This document shows positions 1-11,842 of a stretch of 64,000 nt of DNA, piece by piece. The translations under genes were made by a program, and so were the position numbers. The notes beneath the pieces were generated by a model. That model worked only from the letters and a program-made list of their open reading frames with translations. It was not told the DNA's origin and did not search any database. The DNA is from Mycoplasmoides pirum ATCC 25960. Its GTDB lineage: Bacteria; Bacillota_I; Bacilli_A; Mycoplasmatales; Mycoplasmoidaceae. The stretch spans positions 1 through 64,000 of the forward strand of contig NZ_JMKZ01000001.1 in assembly GCF_000685905.1 (NCBI RefSeq). The letters are read 5' to 3'. Position 1 is the stretch's first letter; each line of letters starts with the position of its first letter.

Positions 1-142
1 ATGAATAGATAAAATTTACACAATTTTAAATTTAGATGAAACTCAATATAAAAAATTATCTAACAATTGCATTTCATTTGCTAAGGAAAATTTAAGTTTT
101 GAAATTTTCGAGAAAAAATGATTAAAATTATTAATAAATTAA
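1..142 (+). CDS. C-terminal fragment of an unidentified protein (5' end outside window)
   Basis: Frame 2 is open from the window edge to a TAA at 140-142 and encodes 46 residues, provided TGA is read as Trp (it begins with one and has another near the end). The fragment is charged and soluble-looking and ends in FEIFEKKWLKLLIN. It lies 29 bp upstream of a family-2 glycosyltransferase on the same strand. A glycosyltransferase is therefore possible by context, but the fragment has no diagnostic motif. The reading frame is fairly sure; the function is unknown. Confidence 0.5.
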
Positions 143-171
143 CTTACAAAACATTAAAAACTATTTAAAAA

Positions 172-1237
172 ATGAAACGTAATATTTTTTCAGTAATTAT
201 TCCTTATTACAATACAAACATAGATCAGTTTAAATTTTGTTTAGAATCTTTGATTTGTCAAGATTTAAATTTGTTAAAAGAAATTATTATTGTAAATGAT
301 GGTAGTGATGATGAACATAGTAAAGAAATTAAAAAATTAATAGATGAATTGAATTCAAAAACCTTGATAACACACACACACACAAGCGCAAAATAAATTA
401 ATTCAATTAATTTGTCAAAACAATCAAGGTTGTGCAAGCGCAAGAAAAACGGGTTTTGATAAATCAATTGGAAATATAATTTTATTTATTGATTCTGACG
501 ATTGGATAGTGGATAAAAATTTTATAAAAAAACTAAATAATTACTATACAAATTATGACGTTGATGTTGTTTCATTCAATTTTTTATGTTCAAATAATGA
601 ATCAATTTTACCTATTTCAAAAAAAGCTAACAATTTTCAAATACAGAATTTAAACTTAAAATGATTTTTTGAAAATAAAGGATCATCATATGTCACTATA
701 TGAAAAAATGCATACAAATCCACAATTTTAAAAAATGATGTATTATGAGAAAAATATTTTAATTCAAAAGTATGCAATGAAGATTGATATTTCACATCAT
801 ATATATTTAGTAAAAATTATAAAGGCATTGTAACTAATGAAATATTTTATGCATATAGAACAGACAATAAAAATTCTCTTACATTTAATACAAAAACACA
901 TACTCTAAATGAAAAATTAAAAAATTTTAACGCTTGGTTTACTTTTTCATCAAAGTGAAACATATATACAAATAATGATTGTCGAGATGTTTGAATTTCT
1001 TATCATTTTGCAGAAGCATTTAGAACTAAAGGAATAAGATATCTAATTAAATTTTGCAAAAAAAATAAAATTGAAACTCCTTCATTAAAAGAATATAAAC
1101 AATTTTTATATAAATATGAATATTATCAAGGAATAAGAAAAGTTTATGCAAAATTATCACTTTATTTATTACCTTTTGATTATTTAATTCCAAAAATTTT
1201 TAATTTTATTAAAAAAATTTTAAATAGAAAGAATTAA
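172..1237 (+). CDS. Family 2 glycosyltransferase, out of frame at an AC repeat (probably phase-variable)
   Basis: The ATG at 172 opens with SVIIPYYN and VNDGSDD, the nucleotide-sugar-binding start of a GT-A fold family 2 glycosyltransferase. This frame stops at 394-396, 74 residues in, just after a run of seven AC units. The rest of the protein continues in the +1 frame (codon starts at positions congruent to 2 mod 3) to a TAA at 1235-1237. It includes FIDSDDW, the DXD-type metal site, and a basic C-terminus. One more AC unit, or two fewer, would restore a protein of about 355 residues. Such enzymes transfer sugars to glycolipid or capsule at the membrane, and galU lies downstream. As sequenced the gene is OFF. 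Phase variation is inferred from the repeat; a sequencing error is the alternative. Its last 4 bp overlap the convergent gene on the minus strand. Confidence 0.8.
370..383 (+). repeat. Dinucleotide repeat (AC)7 inside the glycosyltransferase gene
   Basis: Seven perfect AC units lie about 200 bp into the coding sequence, exactly where the reading frame breaks. Tracts of this kind change length by slipped-strand mispairing. Eight or five units would join the two halves of the enzyme into one frame. Confidence 0.9.
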
Positions 1238-2463
1238 AATCTTGATTTTTTTATTTTTTTTCAATTACCATGTTTTTCATCATGAATGTGATATCACAAA
1301 ACATAACCTAAAAATAATAATCCAGTAATAACAGGCAAATAAAAAAGAAAAGATCTTCAAACAAATATAGCTTGATTTAATTGCTCTTTAGTTGTTTGAT
1401 CAATAACAATTGTTGGTCCTGCAAAAGCTTGAATAAAAATACTTAATATTATTTGAATAGAACCTTCTGCACCTGGAATTGGAATAAAATTATTTCCTGA
1501 TATAGCTACATTAGACACATTAAATATATCTTCTACAGATAGTTGACTAATACCTTTAACATTTAATAATTGAATTGCAAAATAAACTGAAAAATATTGC
1601 ATTAAAGCCATGCATGAAGTCCCAATAAGTTGGATTAAAACACAGTCTCATCTTTTCAATTCAGCTATGTATGCTTTTTTAAATATAGCTTTTTCTCTAA
1701 ATTCAGATATTAATTCTTCTTTGCTAGAATAAGGTAATTTAAATTTGTGTAAGATTTTGTTATATTGATTAGCTAAAAAAAGATGAAATTTACTACTAAT
1801 TGAAACTGTCACTAATGAACTAAAAACAATAATGTCTAAAATCATGCCACCAAATGAAAATCAATATGCTAATGTTCCTTGTGGTTGACTAATTATTTCA
1901 TTATATCTTGTAGAAATAATTATAAAAGATGGTCAAGTTAAAACTATTTGAGTTATGGTTCAATATATTGAAATTGAACTAACAATTAACAATGATTCTT
2001 TGCTAGTTAAACCGTGTCTAGACAATCAATAAACTTTATATGGTTCAGATCCTAATGAAAAAGGCGTGATACCATTAATAAAAATAATTGTAGCTCCAAA
2101 AATAATTCATTCATATCATTTTGCTTTAACATAATGTTTTCTTGCACTATAAAAAATACAAAAACTATTCCAAAACCATTGGTAAATATAAGCTAAAATT
2201 AACCCAATTAAAAATCCTTCTTTTCCAGCAAGAGAATTATTGTTTACTAGTTGAACTATTTGACTAAAATCAATATTAAACAAGTAAATTGAGGTAAATA
2301 CTATTATTAACAATAAAATTACAACAAAAATTATTCCTCAAATTATATTTTTTTTAGTTCAAAACGATTGTGATTTTTTTTCTACATTTTCTAAATTAGA
2401 ATTAACATCATTCATAATTAATTTTAAATCATAATTATCTTTTTTATTTATTAGATAAATCAT
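1234..2463 (-). CDS. Polytopic membrane protein, lysylphosphatidylglycerol synthase TM / flippase-like family
   Basis: Reading TGA as Trp gives one frame of 409 residues with many hydrophobic segments. The C-terminal region has an IPIPGAEGSIQ segment, resembling the PGG-x-G-x-x-E signature of the LPG_synthase_TM (UPF0104, PF03706) family. Members of that family are integral membrane proteins linked to lipid modification or flipping. The chosen ATG at 2463 has no clear ribosome-binding site, and ATG 2415 (MNDVNSN) is the alternative start. It converges with the glycosyltransferase gene. A role in envelope lipid handling fits the neighbours but is inferred. Confidence 0.6.
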
Positions 2464-2521
2464 TTTAAAATTATTTATAAATTAAAGAGTAAAAAATAAT
2501 GTTTATTTAGAATATTCTAAG

Positions 2522-3337
2522 ATGGAAATAATAGAAGAAAAAGTAATAAATCAAAACAATTGAAAAAAATATTTTAATTTTCAAAAATATAATGTTTTGT
2601 CGTGGATTCATTTTATAGTGCTCATAATTTCTGGCGTTTCGCCATTAATATCTCTTGCTGCCGCTCTTGCCACTGTAATTGAAACTAAAAATTTCTTACT
2701 TATATGATTTACTAATTATGATACTTTCACATATCAAAGTAATTTATTAATTTCTTTATATATTTGATTAAGTTTTTGGAAAACAGATTTAAAGATGTTT
2801 AAAACTCACACATTATTAATGACATTAATGGTTTATATTTTTGTAACTTTTACTTTTTTTAATTCTTATGATTTAATGCGAAGTGTAGGAAAAATTCCCC
2901 AAAAAGAAGATATCATAAATTCGAATCCAAATAATTTGATAGATATTGATAATCTTTTTGTAGCTTGTTCAACTTGAAACCACATTATAAATCCTATTTT
3001 TTTTATTTTATATGGATCTTTTTCTCTAGCGAAAGAAAACAAACCCTTTATGGATAATGTATACAAATATATAACTGTTGGAATGATATATCCATTAATA
3101 TATACTCTTTATTTAATTTTAATTCCTTGATCAGGATATTTAGATAATGGAGCAAATTCTTATAGTGTATATGGTGTGTTCAGTCAAACTAAATATAATA
3201 ATTTAACATGATTATGAATACCTCCTTTACTTGCTGTGTTTCCTATCTCATTAACAATAATTTGAAACATTAAATTTCATATTTGCAAAAAAGAAACAAA
3301 TACAATAAAAGATAAAAAAATAATTAATCCAACATAA
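2522..3337 (+). CDS. Six-helix membrane protein, mollicute DUF1600-like
   Basis: 271 residues when TGA is read as Trp. A short charged N-terminus is followed by about six hydrophobic helices, with a conserved-looking WNHIINPIFF segment between helices 3 and 4. The build resembles mollicute membrane proteins grouped as DUF1600, but I cannot confirm membership. The start ATG at 2522 lies about 60 bp from the divergent flippase-like gene, so both promoters must sit in that short gap. No catalytic motif is visible and the function is unknown. Confidence 0.65.
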
Positions 3338-3445
3338 ATTTAATTTTTTAAATAGTTTTTGATTAAATATAATTATGTATATTATGTTAGTATTTAGACT
3401 ATGTGAAGATACAATAATCTAAATATTTCTTCTTGAGATAAAAAT

Positions 3446-4375
3446 ATGAATAAAAAAATTAAAAAAGCAGTTATTCCAGCAGCAGGATTAGGTACTAGAT
3501 TTTTACCAGCCACAAAGGCAATGCCAAAGGAAATGTTACCAATTGTAGATAAACCAGCCATTCAATATATTATTGAAGAAGCAGTAGCAAGTGGAATTGA
3601 AGAAATATTAATTATTACTTCTTCAAGTAAAAATGCAATTATTGATCATTTTGATTATTCTTATGAATTAGAAAATCGTTTAAAACTAAAAAACAAAGAA
3701 AATGAATTTAAACAAATAAGAGCAATTGCTGATATGGCTAATATTCAATATATTCGCCAAAAAGAACCATTAGGTTTAGGACATGCGATATATTGTGCAA
3801 GAAATTTTATCAATAATGAACCATTTGCAGTTTTATTAGGTGATGATATTGTATTTCATGAAAAACATCATAAACCTACATTATTACAATGTATAGAAGC
3901 ATATAACGAATTAGGAACAACTATATTGGGAGTTCAAAAAGTTCCACACAATTTAGTTAATAAATATGGAATTGTTAATCCGTCAAAAGATTCTATTAAA
4001 TTGAAACAAGGATTAATATCTGTTAAAGATGTTGTTGAAAAACCATCACCTGATCAAGCTCCATCTGATTATGCTATTTTAGGAAGATATATATTGACTC
4101 CTGAAATATTTGACGAATTAAAAAATTTAAAACCAGACATTCGTGATGAAATAGAATTAACTGATGCAATATTCAAACTAGGTAAATACCAAAGAATTTA
4201 TGCTAAGGTATTTGATGGTTTAAGATATGATATAGGTTCTAAATTAGGTTTTATAACTGCAACAATAGATTCAGCATTAAAACATAGCCATATTAAAGAT
4301 GATGTTGCAAAAATTATTTTACAACGTGCAGAAGAAATAAAAAGAAAACAAAGCAAAAAAAATAATAAAAAATAA
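3446..4375 (+). CDS. galU: UTP-glucose-1-phosphate uridylyltransferase
   Basis: 309 residues, the normal length for bacterial GalU. The N-terminal nucleotide-binding loop is PAAGLGTRFLPATKAMPKEM. Further signatures are EAVASGIEEILIIT, RQKEPLGLGHA and GDDIV. The enzyme makes UDP-glucose from UTP and glucose-1-phosphate, the donor used by glycolipid- and polysaccharide-forming glycosyltransferases such as the one at 172-1237. The C-terminus is lysine-rich. The gene has its own upstream AT-rich region and converges with the NAMPT-like gene, with 3 bp between stop codons. Confidence 0.95.
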   Translation: MNKKIKKAVIPAAGLGTRFLPATKAMPKEMLPIVDKPAIQYIIEEAVASGIEEILIITSSSKNAIIDHFDYSYELENRLKLKNKENEFKQIRAIADMANIQYIRQKEPLGLGHAIYCARNFINNEPFAVLLGDDIVFHEKHHKPTLLQCIEAYNELGTTILGVQKVPHNLVNKYGIVNPSKDSIKLKQGLISVKDVVEKPSPDQAPSDYAILGRYILTPEIFDELKNLKPDIRDEIELTDAIFKLGKYQRIYAKVFDGLRYDIGSKLGFITATIDSALKHSHIKDDVAKIILQRAEEIKRKQSKKNNKK

Positions 4376-4378
4376 TTT

Positions 4379-5773
4379 TTAATAAATTTTAATTAAATTT
4401 TTATCTTTAGTGAAACGACCTGTTAAGGATTTCTTTTTATAATCAGTTATAGGATTCTTTTCTACATTATTTCATACTTTTTTATTATTTTGATTTATTT
4501 GACAAACAGATGTGATTTTAGAAACAAAACCTAAAGTATCACGATTTGTTGATTGATATGTAGTTGCTCCAACACCAAAAACAATATTTTTAGAAGAATA
4601 TTTTTGATTTGTTAAATTTTCTAAAATAGCTTTTGTTCTTTTATAAGTTATTGCATCACCATAAATAATTCCAATTTTTGGATGTAATTCTTTAAAACCT
4701 TTTTTATTAATTTTATGCCCAAAGTGATAATCAAGATAATGAATAACACCTCAAGTATTTTTATTTTTTCAATTAAAATTTTTTTTACCGCATATTATTT
4801 CAATAGGATCTCCGCTATCTGGTCTAATTACTAATTTCTTTTTTCTTTTTAAAATATCTTTTTTTAATTTAGGTAAAATATTATCTAAAACATTTCAAAT
4901 ATTTCATGTGTCACTAACTAAAGACAAAATATCATTAGGAAATTGATTTATCAAACGTTTGTATGTATTAAATTCATTAATTTGTCCATCAATGCTCATA
5001 ACTGAATGTTCAGATGCAAACACAGATTTTGCGTTATTCCCAGAAATAATAGTATCACTGCCTTCAAAATACATTAGATGTGCGTTCCCACTATAAATTG
5101 CACTTCATAATGAACTCATTCCTCGCATACTAAAATCATGACATTGATATTTAATAAAATTTAAATTATCAGCTGATAATTCTGCATAATGTTCAACCAA
5201 TTTAAAATAATCTCTAGCTATAGTTAAAGAAGTAGAAAATTGTCAAATGTTTTCTAAAATAATTGTTTCAAAATAAGTTATCAATCAAACAAAATTAGGA
5301 TTAATATTTTTTTTACCTGTAATTATCATTAAACTTTTTTGAAATGGAATATTATCAGAACTTTTATATGCCTTAACAACAATAGGTAATTTTTTTGTTT
5401 CACAAATTGATTTACCTAATTCTTTTAAAACATTAATAAAATTCTCAGAAAATTTTTTTGATTGAAAAACATTATTTAATTTATTTTTTAATAATTTTGT
5501 TATTCTTCCATTACTATTTTCTTGGCTCAATTTAATAACGTGTTTTGTAAAATTATTCAAAATATTATTTACAACTTTTTTGACAAATAAATGATTTCAA
5601 GAAATATCCTTAAATTCATGGTTTTTATTTCCACGGGCCGTAAAAGTCAAGTAAAGATTTTGAACATTTTTTGGATACATTAGTCGATGAACTAATTTAT
5701 ATGCATCACAAGGAATCAAAGATACCAAAGATTCATCTAAATCCCAAGGAGTAATAATTTTGTTTTTATTCAT
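4379..5773 (-). CDS. nadV: Nicotinamide phosphoribosyltransferase (NAMPT/NadV-like)
   Basis: 464 residues with TGA as Trp. It matches the NAMPT branch rather than the usual nicotinate enzyme: WDLDESLVSL-type start, FETIILENIWQ, HDFSMRGMSS (NAMPT has HDFGxRGVSS), a GSDT loop, VSDTWNIWN and RPDSGDP, the phosphoribosyl pyrophosphate-binding segment. The reaction joins nicotinamide and PRPP to give NMN, a one-step salvage route to NAD. It stands alone between galU and a divergent HAD gene. NAMPT proteins are usually about 490 residues, so it is slightly short. Nicotinate phosphoribosyltransferase is the less likely alternative. Confidence 0.8.
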
Positions 5774-5894
5774 TTAATTTATTTATCGATTTTAAGAACT
5801 ATTTTATAAACTGTGTTTTTATATTATAAATATAAATAAAGAATTTAAAATTAATCTTAATATTAGCAAATTTAATTTACATAAAAAGAAATAT

Positions 5895-6773
5895 ATGTCA
5901 AAAGAAATTAATTGAATTACTTGTGATTTGGATGGAACATTACTAAGATATGAAAATGAATCTCATATTATTGAAGATGAATCGATTAAAGCAATTCAAA
6001 AATTAAAAAGTAAAAAAATTTATTTTACGATTGCAACTGGTCGACATTATGAAGATGCTTTATATATTTGCAATAAATACAACTTATTAAATGAATATTT
6101 AAGATATATTATAGGTTGTAATGGTGCTACTATTTATGATGCTATAAATAAAGAGATAATTTTTCAAACAACATTAGATCAAAATAAACTTTTGAATAGT
6201 GAAAAAATTTTAAAATTTTTAAAAAAACAAAAACTTGAAGTTATTTTAGCTGCATATAAAATTAATCGCGATGTAATAATGTTAAAAAATTCTAATAGTG
6301 ATTCTGAAATTGTTAATGAATATATAAAATATGAGGGAAATTTTACTCACACAGAAAATAATTTTGAATTTGCTGAAAATTTCAACAAAGAAAAAAATAT
6401 TTTAAAAACGATTTTCTTTTTTAAAAAAAATCAAGTTTTTGATATACAAAATATATTAGATCAAATAATTACAACTTTTAATATTGATAAAAATGATTTG
6501 ATAGTTACGTCAAATCAATCAATAGAATATAATCAATCTAATGTTTCTAAAGGTAATGCAATTTTATTTTTATCTAAGAAACTGGGTTTAGATATAAATA
6601 AAACTTTATCTATTGGTGATTCAGGAAATGATATTAGTATGTTTAATACAACCAAGTATAGCGCTACATTAGAGAATAGTATTGATATAGTTAAATCTAA
6701 TGCAACTAATGTATTTGACTCAAAAGCTTCAACAATTGTTAAAGATGTTATAGATTATTTTGTTTTTAATTAG
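5895..6773 (+). CDS. HAD-superfamily hydrolase, Cof/YidA type
   Basis: 292 residues starting at ATG 5895, 33 bases upstream of the start given by the standard code because a TGA-coded Trp lies between. Motif I is DLDGTLL (nucleophile Asp), motif II is ATGRH, and motif IV is GDSGNDISMF near the C-terminus. The large cap insert between them marks the Cof (IIB) subfamily. These enzymes dephosphorylate sugar phosphates or cofactors such as FMN and PLP; the substrate cannot be read from sequence. It ends 13 bp from the convergent HugZ-like gene. Confidence 0.85.
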
Positions 6774-6786
6774 ATAATACTTTATT

Positions 6787-7521
6787 TTATTTATGACCCA
6801 TAGATCCTGTATTTAAAATTAAAATTTTATTGTTTTTTATTAAATAAGCTTGCCCAAAACCTAAATAAGCTTTCCCAGAAACTAATTCAAGTCGAATTAA
6901 ATGAAAATCTTTCATATTTTTAATCATTTCAATTCCACCACCTGAACCAACTCTTTTAATATAGTTATTAAATGTTAAATTAAATTCTTTTTTGTCTGTA
7001 ACGAATTTAGCTTTCGCTTGATAAATAACTCTTTTTCGATTAAAAGGACTATAAGCTAATTTTTCATCTTCTAAAAACATTAAACGAATTTTATTTGGAT
7101 TTTTCTTAATTGCTGAATAATGTTCTGCCATTTCACTTATATATATGTACAAATTATCCTTGTATCTTAATATTGGTGCAGTAGAAGCTATTGGATTATT
7201 GTTCATTACTGTAGCTAATACAACTGAATTGTATGAATTTACAAAATCGTCAATAATAGTTTTAACTTTTTTAGCATCAAAACCATCTTTAGATTTTTTT
7301 GACATTTCAATGAAAGCATTTTTGAAATCACTAAAAGATTTTAAAGGTTTATTAAAAGGAATTTTTTCTTTTTTATTATCAACATTTAAATAAATGTATT
7401 TCAAATCAAAATCTAAAAATAAAATTTTCTTATATTTTTTATTTATATAAGTTTTATAAATATTTTCAAGTGCATCATTATGTTCTTTATTAACATGATC
7501 AATAATAAATTTTTTATCCAT
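6787..7521 (-). CDS. HugZ-like split-barrel protein, probable haem-degrading enzyme
   Basis: 244 residues. The N-terminal ~80 residues contain HVNKEHNDAL, resembling the DUF2470 domain of HugZ-type haem oxygenases. The middle is a PNPOx-like split barrel (SVVLATVMNNNPIASTAPIL, then RLMFLEDE). The C-terminus has GFGQAYLI and ends in GSMGHK, with a histidine near the very end as in HugZ proteins, where a C-terminal His ligates haem. The ORF is complete, with ATG 7521 as start. It lies 10 bp upstream of the alpha/beta hydrolase gene on the same strand. A flavin-binding oxidoreductase of the same fold is the alternative. Confidence 0.6.
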   Translation of the reverse strand: MDKKFIIDHVNKEHNDALENIYKTYINKKYKKILFLDFDLKYIYLNVDNKKEKIPFNKPLKSFSDFKNAFIEMSKKSKDGFDAKKVKTIIDDFVNSYNSVVLATVMNNNPIASTAPILRYKDNLYIYISEMAEHYSAIKKNPNKIRLMFLEDEKLAYSPFNRKRVIYQAKAKFVTDKKEFNLTFNNYIKRVGSGGGIEMIKNMKDFHLIRLELVSGKAYLGFGQAYLIKNNKILILNTGSMGHK

Positions 7522-7531
7522 TTTTTAATCC

Positions 7532-8350
7532 TTATAATAACTGTTGAATTATTTCATTAATTTTATTCATAAATTTTTTTGGTATTTCAATTGGTAAAAC
7601 ATGAGATGTATCTTTAAAAATTGTTACTTCTACATGTGGGATAATTTTTTTAAAATATTTTTCTGTTGTTTTTGTTGGAACGATTACATCATTTTCTCCC
7701 AATATCAGATATGTAGGTCAACTTATATTTTTATAACATGTTGAAGAATTTTTCAAAGATTTAGGGTTACATAAATTCATCACTAAATGATTAATTTGTT
7801 TTTTATGTTCATCTACAAATTGAATAAATTCTTCTATAGTTTTATGAAGATTTAAATCATTCATTTTATCTTTTTGATTAGTTTCATACTTGTGAACATA
7901 TTTTTTTAAAAAATTTAAATTCAAAAACAAATTAATTGCAAATGCACTTTTCAAATTAACACACTTAACATTGTATGGTGCAATTAATATTAAACCTTTA
8001 ACCAATCTAGAATCTAACATTGTAGATACCTTTGCTACTATAGCTGCACCCATTGAATGTCCCATCAATATGACATTTTTAAAATTATTTTCATTAATTC
8101 ATTTATAAATTTTTTGTGCGTAACTTTCAATATTTATTTCTTTTGATTTGAAAGGTAAATTATTATGACCAGGTAATGTAAATTGATAAAAAGTATACTT
8201 ACCTAAATATGGAATAAGTGGTTCAAAATTATGATGTGCTGCTGCAATTCCATGACAAAAAATCACAATACTTTTATGCTTGTGTTTTGGGGAAAAATAT
8301 TTATAAACTTCTAAATTTTTATCAAATATTGTTTTTTCAATTTGCATCAT
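7532..8350 (-). CDS. Alpha/beta-hydrolase (esterase/lipase-like)
   Basis: 272 residues with two TGA-coded Trp. The nucleophile elbow is GHSMGAA (G-x-S-x-G), the oxyanion-type HG turn is FCHGIAAAHH, and the acid and His follow late as GENDVIVP and DTSHVLPIE, giving a complete Ser-Asp-His triad. Several such hydrolases occur in mycoplasmas and act on lipids or small esters; the substrate is not predictable. The start could be either of two adjacent ATG codons at 8350. It is probably the first gene of a two-gene unit with the HugZ-like gene, 10 bp downstream. Confidence 0.85.
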
Positions 8351-8434
8351 TTAAATAAACTAATCATATAATAATTTAAATTTTAAATATTATAAAAAAA
8401 TAATTGTTTAAAAATTTTTTAATTAAATTTTATT

Positions 8435-8477
8435 AAAAAAAAAAAAAAAACATGAAACCTTTTTTGGTTTCATGTTT
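8435..8477 (-). terminator. Rho-independent terminator of the antiporter gene
   Basis: A perfect 9-bp stem (8451-8459 with 8466-8474) and 6-base loop are followed on the minus strand by a 16-base T tract (A run 8435-8450). It lies directly downstream of the amino-acid antiporter stop codon. Confidence 0.9.
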
Positions 8478-8494
8478 TAGCTTTATAAATTTAT

Positions 8495-10477
8495 TTAATT
8501 ATTTAAATTTACAGGTGCTTTCTTAACAAAATATCAATGTTTTGTATTACATGAATCAATACATGATTTTGTAAGATTTATTTCTTTATCAAGAATTCAT
8601 TTTGTTTCATTATTAAAAATAGTATGTGATGATTCTAATTGCAATAAATGTTTTTTCTTATTAATTTTCAAAGCACTAATAATTGTGTACTTAATAACTT
8701 TTTGAACATAAGATTCTTCAATATTAAATTCTTTAACTAAAATTTCAGCTAAAAGATTTCAATCATTATTTAGAATAGCAGGTTGAATAGTTTTTACAAT
8801 TTGATCATTAGAATAATTCATTAATGAAGCAACATTGTTTAATTTGTTTAAACGATTTTTTGCAATTTTTTCTTCAAAGTAAACTGGACCAAAACAAATT
8901 CCAGCAAACAAGAATAAGATAACACACAATAATAGATTTCCAATTAATGGATCTAATAATTCATTAGGTTTTTCAGAATATTGTGCACCAACTAAACCTA
9001 AATTAACAAATGGTTGAGCAACACTGAAAATTAACCCCAAAGCAACTAACACAAAACTAACTCATCCAGTAAATTTAAAATATGAGTTTCTTTGTGTTGC
9101 TACTCTATTAGTTTTTCGATTCATCAAACCACCAAAAATTGCGAACGCAATAAAAGCAAACGCAAATAATGAAACTCAAGTCGCCATTAAATCAGCAAAA
9201 TTAATTAGTTTTGCTTGAGATGAGAATCCAGTTCCATCATATGCACCAGCATAACTACCAGGGAAATAACCTAATCCACCAATAATACAGAAAACAATAA
9301 TTACAGGAACACTTAAAGTAAATGTATATAATGTTCCTAATATTGGTTGTGGACGATTTAACATTAATAAAGTTCTAGAAGGAATTACAAGTTCTCCTTC
9401 TTTAATCAAATCTTCTACAAATCTTGGAGCTCATGCAGCAAAACCATTAATAATTCCTAATACACCAACAGCAATTAAAATATTAATTACTCCAAATAAT
9501 CAACCAACATTTTTAGCTTTTAATCAATCTTGGAATGAATAGAAACTACCACCAGCACTACCTAATGACATTGAAACTGCAATAATTAGATAAATTACAG
9601 TAACAATAACTAATCCAATAAATATTGCTTTAGGTGTTTTTTTAGGTTCACGCATTTCTGATTGTAAACCAGCAGTAACATAGAAACCATCAAATGCAAA
9701 GAAAATAGCAGCCATTGCACCAAAAGTTCCAAAAAATGGTGTTAATTCAAATAAATTAGTTGCACTACCATTTCATAAATTAGGATCACCAATATTATTT
9801 ATTCCACCCGTTGTTGTTCCATCAGTATTTGTAACTGGCATTGCAGCTAATACAAAACCTAAAATAGCAACAACTACTAAAGGAATAAATTTTAAAGCTG
9901 TAATAATTCAGTTTTGAATATTAGTTGCTTTTGATGAAAGACCACAAACAAAAATAAAGTAAATAGAAATAGCTAAAATGATAATCATTCAAATAGCTCA
10001 ATCATTACTAGTACCAAAATTATTATTGACATTAAATCCAGCCAAAGCATCTTGCAATGAAACAATTACATAAATAGGCATGAAAAAGAATGTTAATGGC
10101 AAATAGATGAAGGTCATAAAATATTTACAACCCTTGTATATATACTTACCATTGAATTCTTTACATCATCCAATCATTGAAAGATTATCATTTCTAGCAC
10201 TAGCAATTTCAATTAAAGCTAAAGCCATACAAATAACTGCAAATGCAGCTATAACTCATGAAAAAATAGCTCAAATTAAATTACTTCCAGAGTAAGCTAA
10301 AACCGTACTAGATTTAAAAAAGATTCCAGCACCAACAGAACTACCAATAACAATAGCAATTGCACTTATAAAACCAATTTTTTTACTTGTGGGTGCATTT
10401 GCTAATGAACGTTCAGCAGCTGAAACATTACTATTGTTTCCGCTTTCTTGAACTAATACATCATTATTCATATTCAT
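8495..10477 (-). CDS. APC-family amino-acid permease, probable arginine/ornithine antiporter
   Basis: 660 residues when six or more TGA codons are read as Trp. The first helix carries VIGSSVGAGIFFKS, the classic APC substrate-binding glycine motif, and about 12-14 helices follow. It lies 14 bp downstream of arcA, so exchange of arginine for ornithine is the likely role, inferred from this link. It is long for the family: beyond the last helix (around residue 520) a soluble C-terminal tail of roughly 140 residues begins with EEKIAKNRLNKL. Other APC substrates are possible. Confidence 0.8.
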
Positions 10478-10491
10478 AAAATTTCCTATTT

Positions 10492-11709
<1,218 letters not shown>

Positions 11710-11842
11710 AAATTTATAAAACCCTAAAAAAATTATGTTATTAAAAATCTCTATAATACTTAGAGTTATTCTATTTTACTCTTATATAACGATTTTTTTA
11801 ACATTGTTTTTATTTTGTGATTTAAGAAATAAAATAAATTAA

